A stretch of 6,086 bases of DNA from Bradyrhizobium sp. (GTDB lineage: Bacteria > Pseudomonadota > Alphaproteobacteria > Rhizobiales > Xanthobacteraceae): the NCBI GenBank assembly GCA_025960445.1, contig JAICIT010000176.1, positions 1 through 6,086 of the forward strand. The letters are read 5' to 3'. Within the stretch, counting starts at the first letter, position 1, and each line of letters starts with the position of its first letter. The notes beneath the pieces were generated by a model, which was given only the letters and a program-made list of their open reading frames with translations, made no database searches and was not told the DNA's origin. Made by a program: the position numbers and the translations under genes. Shown here piece by piece: positions 1-5,504 of the stretch.

Positions 1-266
1 GCCGAGAGGCCGAAATCCAACATGCTGCCGAGCAGCAGGACCCAGGTCCAGACATACACATAGATCCCGTAATCCGAGCCGCCCATCCAGCGGGCGAGCA
101 GGACCTGCGAAAGATACGCAAGCGCTGCGCTGATAACGCGGATGATGAAAATGGTGCCGGCAAGTCGTCTAGTCACGGACGCTTCGCTGGATCCACCGAG
201 CAGCAAACGTAGCCGCCGGATCGGGCCGGCGTGCGACGCTGTCGCGGGTTGTGCGTCCATCACCAT
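1..266 (-). CDS. Polysaccharide/LPS flippase (Wzx/MATE-like), N-terminal part, cut by window edge
   Basis: The reading frame is open from an ATG at 266 to the left edge, giving 88 complete codons; the rest of the gene lies outside the window. The protein begins MVMDAQPATASHAG. A basic stretch follows, then a first hydrophobic segment (about residues 37-57, GTIFIIRVISAALAYLSQVL), then the motif LLARWMGGSDYGIYVY and a second hydrophobic segment ending LLLGSMLDFGLS. The R-x3-G-x-x-x-(Y/F)G-x-Y layout between the first two helices is typical of oligosaccharide flippases (polysaccharide synthase / MurJ-like superfamily), which move lipid-linked saccharide units across the inner membrane. That role is inferred from the family. 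A second ATG at 260 is possible; a GGAA at 277-280 (minus strand) is better placed for 266. Its downstream genes are not visible, so its polysaccharide is unknown. Confidence 0.75.
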   Translation of the reverse strand, partial: MVMDAQPATASHAGPIRRLRLLLGGSSEASVTRRLAGTIFIIRVISAALAYLSQVLLARWMGGSDYGIYVYVWTWVLLLGSMLDFGLS

Positions 267-317
267 TCGAAAGGAATTCCGAAAGCCGCTGCGGATCGCG
301 GCCACGGTTCCGGCGTA

Positions 318-332
318 TCAACTATTCGTTAA
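318..332 (-). promoter_or_regulatory. CtrA-like motif upstream of the flippase gene
   Basis: On the minus strand this reads TTAACGAATAGTTGA, which is TTAA, seven bases, then TTGA. It is one base from the alphaproteobacterial CtrA consensus TTAA-N7-TTAA and lies about 52 bases before the flippase start. A single near-match can occur by chance; no clear -10/-35 pair was found with it. Confidence 0.2.
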
Positions 333-442
333 GATTGAGTTGGGTGTAGCCCCGGTTCCGGCGCTGCCGGCGCAATCGGCACGGGCCTGATCGGTTCTGA
401 TTTCGGCACGCGAACTGGCGACCACTTCCCCAGAAAAACACT

Positions 443-1282
443 CTAGTACAGATTGATGTTGAATTCGTAGGAGCGATCGGCGCCCACCAGCGTCAATTTC
501 AGCGCCGCACCTTCAGGGTCCGTGCCCGGAGGCACGCCTTCCAATTCGAAAGCAAACCGCTTCACCCCGGGCGGGCTTTCGTTGAGCAGTTCCGGAATTG
601 GCAGGCCCCAATCCGGCGTAGGCCCTTCGACAACCAGGCTGACGTCCTTACCATCGGGGCTGACGACATCGACCAGCACGGTGGATTTTCCGTCCCGTTT
701 GACATCGCGGATGGTCAACGGATTGGGATCACCGACGTTGGCGGGCTTGGGCACGGTATCGAGCGCCGCGAACAGCATGCTGTCTTCGGTACTCGCCACG
801 CTGGTGAAAGGCAGCTCCGCATTTGCCTCGACGGGAATGCAGAGCTTTTCGCATACCGCGTAGCTGATATATGCCCGCAGTGTTACCGGCTTCTCGGCGT
901 TTTTCGCCACGATCCGCAACGGCAACACGAACTGATCACGGTAGCCCAATGAATGGCCGCCGGCGCCGTCATCGAACTTCATCGGTGCCGGCCACAAAAC
1001 CGTCACGGCGTCGATATTGTCGGATTTTGAAAAATCAAAGCGCGGCGGCACGCCGGAATCGCCAGGGGAGCGCCAGTAGGTCTTCCAGCCCGGTTGAAGC
1101 TGAAACGCGATGCCGCCGAGCAGTACCGCGCCGCTGCGCGAGCCGGCGAGCAACTGGACCGCGGAATGCGCATCGCGCTGCCACGGAGAAGCATCCCCGG
1201 CGCGAGCCTCGATGCTCAGGGACGAGGCAAATACGGTGGCTGCGAAGCCAAGCGCCGCGCGCATGGGAACTAAGACGGTCAT
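443..1282 (-). CDS. Periplasmic DsbD-alpha-domain protein (thiol:disulfide interchange, ScsB/DsbD N-terminal type)
   Basis: A 279-residue protein of the family annotated as 'protein-disulfide reductase DsbD family' or DsbD alpha domain. Residues 1-28 look like a Sec signal peptide (hydrophobic ALGFAATVFASSLS, then EARA before GDAS), so the protein should act in the periplasm. The family hallmark GWKTYWRSPGDSGVPPRF is at about residues 65-82. The motif YAVCEKLCIPV holds the only two cysteines, C144 and C148, the expected redox pair. In full DsbD/ScsB proteins this domain passes electrons from a membrane domain to periplasmic partners. Here there is no membrane domain or C-terminal thioredoxin, so the membrane partner must be encoded elsewhere. 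The start is uncertain. ATG at 1282 is chosen; a TTG just before it (1285) and ATG at 1264 (MRAALG) are alternatives, and none has a clear Shine-Dalgarno. The gene is divergent from yqgE. Confidence 0.8.
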   Translation of the reverse strand: MTVLVPMRAALGFAATVFASSLSIEARAGDASPWQRDAHSAVQLLAGSRSGAVLLGGIAFQLQPGWKTYWRSPGDSGVPPRFDFSKSDNIDAVTVLWPAPMKFDDGAGGHSLGYRDQFVLPLRIVAKNAEKPVTLRAYISYAVCEKLCIPVEANAELPFTSVASTEDSMLFAALDTVPKPANVGDPNPLTIRDVKRDGKSTVLVDVVSPDGKDVSLVVEGPTPDWGLPIPELLNESPPGVKRFAFELEGVPPGTDPEGAALKLTLVGADRSYEFNINLY

Positions 1283-1317
1283 CAAGCGTGTTTACAGGCT
1301 AGCGGTATCGTAAACCA

Positions 1318-1344
1318 TTGAATTGCTTGTGATGTACTTACAAT
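1318..1344 (+). promoter_or_regulatory. Possible sigma70-type promoter for yqgE
   Basis: TTGAAT at 1318-1323 and TACAAT at 1339-1344 match the -35 and -10 consensus at four and five of six positions. The 15-base spacer is short. It lies in the AT-richer divergent gap between the DsbD-like gene and yqgE, and would start transcription near 1351, about 67 bases before the preferred yqgE start. Confidence 0.3.
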
Positions 1345-1417
1345 TGCAAAGCAAGCTTGATTGACAGAACTGGCACCCAATATCAGGATTGGGCAGCAAC
1401 ATGAGAGTTCTGCGCGG

Positions 1418-2068
1418 ATGGGCCCTGAAGGTAAAAAACCAAGGAACGTTCGCAGCGAAGCCGCGGACGTCAGCGATGGCTTGACCGACAACGGCTATCT
1501 CGATGGCCAATTGCTGATCGCGATGCCGGTGATGGGAGACCCGCGGTTCGAGCGTTCGGTGATCTATGTCTGCGCCCATTCTTCCGAAGGCGCCATGGGC
1601 ATCATCGTCAATCGTCCGGCTGGCAGCATCGATTTCCCGGAATTGCTGGTGCAACTCGATATCATCAAAGAAGCCGACCAGATCAAGCTGCCGGAAAACG
1701 CCGAAAGCATGAAGGTGCTGAAAGGCGGCCCGGTCGAGACCGGCCGCGGTTTCGTGCTCCATTCAAGCGATTTCTTTATCAAGGATGCGACTCTGCGCAT
1801 CGATGACGGCATTTGCCTCACGGCGACCGTCGATATTCTCAAGGCGATCGCCAGGGGCGCCGGCCCGAAGCATGCCATCCTGGCGCTCGGCTATGCCGGC
1901 TGGGCGCCCGGACAATTGGAGACCGAAATCCAGGACAATGGCTGGCTGCACTGCGACGCCGACCCGGATTTGATCTTCGGCGGCGACGTCGAGGAAAAAT
2001 ACCAGCGCGCCTTGCGCAAGATCGGGATCGATCCGGGCATGCTGTCGAACGAAGCCGGGCACGCGTAG
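1418..2068 (+). CDS. yqgE: YqgE/AlgH family protein (UPF0301, DUF179)
   Basis: A 216-residue cytosolic protein with the full set of YqgE/AlgH family motifs: [20 protein letters not shown] (residues 30-49), [16 protein letters not shown] (53-68), [14 protein letters not shown] (103-116), and the C-terminal [14 protein letters not shown] (155-168) with [14 protein letters not shown] (174-187). The biochemical function of the family is not established; the AlgH name comes from an alginate-regulation phenotype in Pseudomonas. The frame is open back to a TTG at 1361. ATG 1418 (MGPEGKKPR) is chosen because relatives I recall begin with a similar lysine-rich M-x-P-x-GKKPR leader, the 19 residues upstream look non-conserved, and a GAGAG lies at 1403-1407, ten bases upstream. 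The length fits the rhizobial members with their extra N-terminal leader of about 25 residues. It stands alone, without the ruvX neighbour seen in gammaproteobacteria. Confidence 0.9.
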   Translation: MGPEGKKPRNVRSEAADVSDGLTDNGYLDGQLLIAMPVMGDPRFERSVIYVCAHSSEGAMGIIVNRPAGSIDFPELLVQLDIIKEADQIKLPENAESMKVLKGGPVETGRGFVLHSSDFFIKDATLRIDDGICLTATVDILKAIARGAGPKHAILALGYAGWAPGQLETEIQDNGWLHCDADPDLIFGGDVEEKYQRALRKIGIDPGMLSNEAGHA

Positions 2069-2110
2069 AGCGTTTTCCGAGCGAAGTGGACGCCGGCTTC
2101 GCGCGGCGAA
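2066..2110 (+). repeat. Degenerate copy of a rhizobial intergenic repeat (AGCGTTTTC-GAGCGAAGTGGA type)
   Basis: Directly at the yqgE stop the sequence reads AGCGTTTTCCGAGCGAAGTG, then GACGCCGGCTTCGCGCG. I recognise this as a diverged copy of a short repeat that often follows genes in Bradyrhizobium and Rhodopseudomonas (AGCGTTTTCGAGCGAAGTGG, then ATACCGGTTCGCGTG). The second half of the usual element, with AAAACGCG, is missing or decayed. Recognition is from memory, not from a search. Confidence 0.5.
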
Positions 2111-2117
2111 TCCGCGC
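2101..2117 (+). terminator. GC-rich hairpin after yqgE
   Basis: GCGCGG (2101-2106) and CCGCGC (2112-2117) form a perfect 6-base-pair stem with the 5-base loop CGAAT, 32 bases past the yqgE stop. There is no T-run after it, so it may be a Rho-type end, a 3' stabilising hairpin, or part of the repeat fragment it overlaps. Confidence 0.35.
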
Positions 2118-2316
2118 CATATCCCGCCTTGCAGCACCAATCGAGGATACCGACTTCCGGTCCGCCATTCTGGCGGGCGGGGAGGCATGCTGGTGGAACG
2201 CTGGATACGAGTCCGTCCAGCGGCGGCGAAGATACGCATGGAGAGAGTTGCGCCCGAATTATTCGATGCCAGGTGGCCTCCGGCGTCCCTTAACAGGCGA
2301 TTGGAGTCCGGCGTTG

Positions 2317-2357
2317 GGCACGAAGCGGACGTGCCATACATTTCCATCAATGTCCGC
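2317..2357. repeat. Overlapping inverted repeats upstream of the cyclase gene
   Basis: GGCACG (2317-2322) pairs with CGTGCC (2330-2335) around the loop AAGCGGA. In an alternative fold, GCGGAC (2325-2330) pairs with GTCCGC (2352-2357). The stretch TTGGGCACGAAGCGGACGT resembles TGGACCCACAGCGGACAT at 4391-4408 on the other side of the cyclase gene, so the two may be copies of one flanking repeat. Confidence 0.35.
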
Positions 2358-2447
2358 CATCGGAGGTACAATGGAATTGGTCGGCCGGTAGCCGTCTTCC
2401 GCCAATAACGAACGCCTACGGGGATTGCTTTTACCCGTTCGGTTGGC

Positions 2448-2476
2448 TTGGGCTAAAACTTCTCATCTGTTAGACT
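2448..2476 (+). promoter_or_regulatory. Weak candidate promoter for the cyclase gene
   Basis: TTGGGC and TAGACT (2471-2476) are separated by about 17 bases and match the sigma70 boxes at only three and four positions. Transcription would start just before the AAGGAAG ribosome binding site at 2484-2490, giving a very short leader. No operator was recognised. Confidence 0.2.
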
Positions 2477-2497
2477 CCAGTCGAAGGAAGCGCCGAG

Positions 2498-4261
2498 ATG
2501 GACGTGCCCGGACCAGAGCGCAGGCTGGCAGCAGTGGTCGCCGCTGATGTGGTCGGCTATAGCCGGCTGATGGAGGCGGATGAAACGGGGACGCTTGCCC
2601 GTCTCAAAACTCATCGCATCGAGCTCATCGATCCGGCCATTGCTAAAAACCGCGGTCGCATCATCAAGACCACAGGCGACGGCATGCTGCTCGAGTTCCA
2701 CAGCGTCGCCGACGCGGTACTATGCGCTGCCGAGATCCAGCGCCGGATGTCCCGACGTAACACCGATGTCTCGCCCGCGCGGTGGATTCAGTTCCGCATC
2801 GGCATCAATCTTGGCGATGTGATCGCTGAGGAAAACGACATCTTTGGAGACGGCGTGAACGTCGCGGCCCGTCTGGAATCCCTCGCCGAACCGGGCGGCA
2901 TCTACGTTTCGGGCGCAGTCCGCGATCAGGTCGGCGACCGACTTGATGAGATCGCATTCGAGGATCTCGGCGACCAGAACGTCAAGAATATTGCCCGCCC
3001 GATCCGTGTTTTTCGCGTCCGGCTTCAGCCGGAGGTAACGATCGCGCCACAGAGCGAGGACGCTACGGTAACGACAACATCACCCAAGAAGCCGTCCATC
3101 GCCGTGCTGCCACTCGTTAACATGAGCGGCGATCCGGAGCAGGAGTTCTTTGCGGACGGTCTTACCGAGGACATCATTACGGAGCTGTCGCGCTTCCGCG
3201 ACCTGCTCGTCATCTCGCGCAATTCAAGTTTCGTATACAAGGGCAAGGCGGTGAAGGTTCAGGAGGTCGCGCGCGAATTCGGCGTCGAATACATCCTCGA
3301 GGGGAGTGTGCGAAAGGCGGGTGGTCGCATCCGCGTAACCGTGCAGCTGATTGACGCAGAAACCGACCGTCACATTTGGGCTGAACGGTACGATCGCGAG
3401 CTTGAGGATATATTCGCTATCCAGGACGAGATGACCTGCGCGATAGTCGCGACGCTGCCGGGTCGCGTTGAGGCAGCCACCCATGACCGTGCGAAGCGCA
3501 AGCCAACCGACAATATGGCGGCATATGAGTGCGTGCTGACGGCAAAGGTTCTGCACCACCGCTCGCTCCGGGAGGACAATGCAGCAGCGCTACGCCTGCT
3601 TGACCGCGCCATCGCGCTCGATCCGAACTATGCACATGCGCACGCATGGAAGGGATGCGTTCTGGGCCAAGCATGGACTTATGGCTGGTGTGAGGATCGC
3701 GAGGCCATCTTTCAGCAGGTGTCCGCCGAGCTCGAAGTCGCACTCGCGCTCGATGGCAACGATAGTGACGTGCACCGCATCCTTGCGGCACTGAGCTTGA
3801 ACCGCGACGAGCATGACAGGGCCGCGTACCATCAAGAACGGGCGCTCGCGCTCAACCCCAACTACGACCTAGTTGTAGTGCAGCAGGGCGAGCTTCTGAC
3901 GTGGCTTGGGCGGCCTGAAGAAGGCATCGACTGGATAAAGAAAGCCATGCGCCTCAACCCCTATCACCCCGAGCGCTTCTGGAGTCACCTCGGGCGCGCC
4001 TGCTATTGCGCCGAGAGATACGCCGAAGCTGCTGAGGCGTTCTCCCGGATCACCAGGCCTGACTACACTCATCATGCCTTTCTTGCGGCCACTTTCGCGC
4101 AGATGGGTAACGACGTCGCGGCCGCCGCCCACGCAGCAGAAGCCCTGAAGCGCGAGCCGAAATTCTCGATCGCTGTCTATCTCGCCACACAGCATTACAA
4201 GCGCCAGGTCGATCGCAAGCGCCACGAGGCGGGCCTAGTCAAGGCTGGCCTGACGGCCTGA
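2498..4261 (+). CDS. Class III adenylate/guanylate cyclase - TolB-like domain - TPR fusion protein
   Basis: A 587-residue protein, apparently soluble, with no signal peptide or membrane segment. Residues 8-175 are a class III cyclase catalytic domain: metal-binding D17 (VVAADVVGYSRL) and D61 (KTTGDG), purine-binding K57 and D114 (NDIFGDG), transition-state N121 and R125 (VNVAARLESLA). All active-site positions are present. K57 and D114 match the Lys/Asp pair of adenylyl cyclases, so cAMP is the likely product, made by a homodimer. Residues about 198-320 are a TolB-like/FlgO-like domain (SIAVLPLVNMSGDPEQEFFADGL, ILEGSVRK, HIWAERYDREL). Residues about 345-560 are TPR repeats, for example AIALDPNYAHAHAWKG and ALALNPNYDLV, probably for protein binding. 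This COG2114-COG5616-TPR layout is common and multicopy in bradyrhizobia; the input signal is unknown. The start has a strong AAGGAAG seven bases upstream. An 8-base duplication sets the present stop. Confidence 0.88.
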   Translation: MDVPGPERRLAAVVAADVVGYSRLMEADETGTLARLKTHRIELIDPAIAKNRGRIIKTTGDGMLLEFHSVADAVLCAAEIQRRMSRRNTDVSPARWIQFRIGINLGDVIAEENDIFGDGVNVAARLESLAEPGGIYVSGAVRDQVGDRLDEIAFEDLGDQNVKNIARPIRVFRVRLQPEVTIAPQSEDATVTTTSPKKPSIAVLPLVNMSGDPEQEFFADGLTEDIITELSRFRDLLVISRNSSFVYKGKAVKVQEVAREFGVEYILEGSVRKAGGRIRVTVQLIDAETDRHIWAERYDRELEDIFAIQDEMTCAIVATLPGRVEAATHDRAKRKPTDNMAAYECVLTAKVLHHRSLREDNAAALRLLDRAIALDPNYAHAHAWKGCVLGQAWTYGWCEDREAIFQQVSAELEVALALDGNDSDVHRILAALSLNRDEHDRAAYHQERALALNPNYDLVVVQQGELLTWLGRPEEGIDWIKKAMRLNPYHPERFWSHLGRACYCAERYAEAAEAFSRITRPDYTHHAFLAATFAQMGNDVAAAAHAAEALKREPKFSIAVYLATQHYKRQVDRKRHEAGLVKAGLTA

Positions 4262-4262
4262 C
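4247..4262 (+). repeat. Perfect 8-base tandem duplication at the cyclase stop
   Basis: GGCCTGAC occurs twice head to tail (4247-4254, 4255-4262). The second copy supplies the TGA stop of the cyclase (4259-4261). Eight is not a multiple of three, so gain or loss of a copy changes the frame. With one copy, the reading goes K-A-G-L-T and on into the coding-like tail at 4263-4326. Confidence 0.9.
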
Positions 4263-4326
4263 CATCGAAGCGCGTGGCGAGCGCTATCGCACCGAGGATA
4301 CGGGCACCAACCGTATCGCCGACTGA
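4263..4326 (+). pseudogene. Out-of-frame former C-terminal tail of the cyclase protein
   Basis: Read in the frame that follows if one GGCCTGAC copy is removed, this stretch encodes 20 residues (IEARGERYRTED, then TGTNRIAD) and ends at TGA 4324-4326. Most codons end in G or C, as in the neighbouring genes, and the composition is charged and protein-like. I infer that an ancestral 606-residue cyclase ended here and that the duplication cut it to 587. It could also be chance or the end of another lost gene; the tail itself matches no family I know. Confidence 0.45.
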
Positions 4327-4351
4327 TTAAACCCGTGTCCGCATCAGGAGC

Positions 4352-4390
4352 AAAGCGGAAGGCGGTCGGCCTGGTGGCGACTTCCGCTTT
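4352..4390. terminator. Hairpin between the convergent cyclase and Rid genes
   Basis: AAAGCGGAAG (4352-4361) and CTTCCGCTTT (4381-4390) are a perfect 10-base inverted repeat with a 19-base loop. A competing stem pairs TCCGCT (4383-4388) with AGCGGA (4400-4405). Lying between two genes that point at each other, it is well placed to end both transcripts. The T-run on the plus strand is only four bases long, within the stem end, so intrinsic termination would be weak. Confidence 0.5.
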
Positions 4391-4420
4391 TGGACCCACA
4401 GCGGACATCGATCGGCTAGG

Positions 4421-4786
4421 CTAGTTCTTCGTAGCTACAATTTCGATCTCAACCAGCATCGCCGGGTGCACCAAATCGCAAATGACGAGCGTGGACGCTG
4501 GGCGTACCTCGCCCATCACTTCCAGGAAAACGGCGCGATACGCGGAAACGTAATTTCGGTCGACAACATAACCGGTGACCTTAACCACGTCGGTCAACGT
4601 CATTCCGGCCTCATTGAGCAGGACCTCGATTTGCGCCCAGGCCTTCCGCGCCTGGATTTCGAAGTCTCCGCTCACGTCGCCCTGACCGGCGACGTAGAGT
4701 GTGGGACCGGGAACCTCAACCAAGACCGCTTGACTGAAGTGTGCGAACCGCCTGACACCCTCCGGATCGTGCTTTCGTATCGCCAC
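4421..4786 (-). CDS. RidA/YjgF/YER057c/UK114 family protein, non-archetypal
   Basis: A 121-residue cytosolic protein of the Rid family, whose archetype RidA hydrolyses reactive enamine/imine intermediates made by PLP enzymes. Family features in order: VPGPTLYVAGQGDVSGDFEIQARKAW (residues 25-50), LLNEAGMTLTDVVKVTGYV (56-74), YRAVFLEVMG (83-92), RPASTLVICDL (95-105), and the C-terminal LVEIEIVA (111-118). E113 fits the conserved Glu of the EIE motif. The Arg of archetypal RidA normally sits just before the S/T-x-V strand (ARST); here that place is Ala97 (RPAST), so imine deaminase activity is doubtful and it may belong to an Arg-lacking Rid subgroup. The start is GTG 4786, since AGGAG lies six bases upstream; the longer frame to 4852 adds an unconserved leader. 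It faces the cyclase gene and has no same-operon neighbour in view. Confidence 0.85.
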   Translation of the reverse strand: MAIRKHDPEGVRRFAHFSQAVLVEVPGPTLYVAGQGDVSGDFEIQARKAWAQIEVLLNEAGMTLTDVVKVTGYVVDRNYVSAYRAVFLEVMGEVRPASTLVICDLVHPAMLVEIEIVATKN

Positions 4787-4792
4787 TGCACG

Positions 4793-4797
4793 CTCCT
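4793..4797 (-). promoter_or_regulatory. Ribosome binding site that sets the Rid protein start
   Basis: On the minus strand AGGAG is followed by six bases and GTG at 4786. It lies inside the longer open frame that begins at ATG 4852 and argues for the GTG as the true start. Confidence 0.65.
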
Positions 4798-4976
4798 GTT
4801 TGCACACAAAAGGGCGCCCGCCGGCCGTGTTTGGCTGATCGCATCCCCGCAAACTAACGAATTACCTAGGGTAGGCTCAGTAGACAAGTCGAGACATTCT
4901 TGAACCCGCACTTGACATTTTTCATCGTCCCATTCGTTCGTCTGAGAGACCGGGGACATGCGCTATTCCAGATTGA

Positions 4977-5170
4977 CCGTCGACGGGTCATGTTCTTTCA
5001 GAATCAAGCCGCCGTTTTCGACCTCCCTGCTCGTTGGTCCGGGAAAATTCGGAGTGCTACGTCGTCAAGGACACCAGCGTGCGTAACCTTGGCGTGGCTT
5101 TATTGCCGCGACGACGCGCAGCGCTACAGTTTCGGCGTTGGCAAGCTTTCGTCGGATGAAGCGCGCCGGA
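4977..5170 (+). pseudogene. Fossil of a small rhizobial hypothetical protein (...GQALAYVY...DEARRIA type)
   Basis: Two frames together match the layout of a short hypothetical protein frequent in Bradyrhizobium (RPPWSV..., a CF/YVVKD strand, LAYVY, then KxLTxDEARR). The first part reads SSRRFRPPCSLVRENSE, then CYVVKDTSVRNL, in the frame of 4983. From 5089 the frame moves by one base and reads LAWLYCRDDAQRYSF, then KLSSDEARR. A TGA at 4974-4976 and the lack of a start codon show that the 5' end is gone as well. After DEARR (near 5170) the match stops where the transposase fragment begins. Function of the family is unknown to me, and the match is from memory. It is not a working gene. Confidence 0.45.
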
Positions 5171-5484
5171 CTAGCCGCCACCATCAAGGCACGATGGATT
5201 TGCGAACAGGCGCATCAGCAGTTGAAAGAAAAACTCGGACTTGATCACTTCGAGGGACCTGGCAAGGTCTTCCATCGTCACGCATTGATGACCATGATCG
5301 CCTACGCCTTCCTGCAACATCGTCACCTCACACAAGTGGGGCGAAAAAAGAATCAACGGACCGCCGCCTCAGCCTTGCCAGCCGGCCGTACGCCACGCCA
5401 TCGTCGATCTAATTCTTCGACCACTATCTCAACAAATGCCCACACTGCCGAAGACGAAGCCGTGAAAAACAGTGGCGTGGGTAA
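5155..5484 (+). pseudogene. IS701-type DDE transposase, 3' fragment with several frameshifts
   Basis: The conserved C-terminal third of an IS701-like transposase: LAATIKARWICEQAHQQLKE (about 5168-5227) with the catalytic-region Glu and KLGLDHFEG, then HRHALMTMIAYAFLQHR. The catalytic Asp residues and about two thirds of the protein are absent. Frames break repeatedly. GRSWQGLHRHA of intact relatives survives as WQGL in a neighbouring frame (5260-5271), flanked by two compensating indels. After the A6 run at 5344-5349, RINGPPPQP continues in the +1 frame to DLILRPLS. From 5434, KCPHCRRRSREKQWRG appears in a third frame and ends at TAA 5482-5484. The main open frame to 5542 is therefore a decayed product, not a true C-terminus. 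It cannot make an active transposase. Confidence 0.75.
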
Positions 5485-5504
5485 ATCTACCAAAGTAGTG
5501 CTAG
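5485..5504. mobile_element. Possible right end of the IS701-type element
   Basis: The bases after the ancestral transposase stop include CAAAGTAGTGCTAG (5491-5504), which resembles terminal inverted repeat ends I recall for this IS type. The partner CTAGCACTACTTTG was not seen anywhere in the window, in keeping with loss of the 5' part of the element. Confidence 0.3.

Larger units (their letters stand above)
2069..2497. other. Gene-free stretch between yqgE and the cyclase gene
   Basis: No convincing gene is seen on either strand. The open frames here lack a ribosome binding site and recognisable protein motifs. The stretch holds the repeat fragment and hairpin next to yqgE and a second small stem, CCGCC (2162-2166) with GGCGG (2172-2176). 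It also holds GGCACG/CGTGCC (2317-2322 with 2330-2335) and GCGGAC/GTCCGC (2325-2330 with 2352-2357), then the probable promoter and leader of the cyclase gene. Confidence 0.6.

Noticed and set aside
1292..1762. Long minus-strand open frame opposite yqgE
   Set aside because: It is antisense to a well-supported gene, is histidine- and aspartate-rich in the manner of shadow frames, and shows no family motif.
1763..2371. 202-codon minus-strand open frame over the yqgE end and the gap after it
   Set aside because: Half of it is the shadow of yqgE and the rest is Arg/Ser/Pro-rich without motifs or a ribosome binding site.
2187..2408. 73-codon plus-strand open frame between yqgE and the cyclase gene
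   Set aside because: No Shine-Dalgarno, no recognisable motif, and it crosses the inverted repeats upstream of the cyclase; judged non-coding.
2498..4852. Cyclase plus Rid gene as a two-gene signalling or defence unit
   Set aside because: The genes converge with a terminator-like hairpin between them and have separate ribosome binding sites. There is no effector gene of the CBASS or Pycsar type, so a shared system is not supported.
4466..4903. 145-codon plus-strand open frame opposite the Rid gene
   Set aside because: Antisense shadow of a clear Rid-family gene whose conserved motifs are on the minus strand.
4912..4940. TTGACA at 4912-4917 as a plus-strand promoter for the fossil region
   Set aside because: The -35 hexamer is perfect but no acceptable -10 box lies 16-18 bases downstream, and there is no intact gene to serve.
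5344..5350. A AAA AAG heptamer in the transposase fragment, as a programmed -1 frameshift site
   Set aside because: A -1 shift leads into a frame that soon hits a TAA, while the conserved RINGPPPQP continuation is in the +1 frame. IS701-type transposases are not known to use such a site. Decay is the simpler reading.
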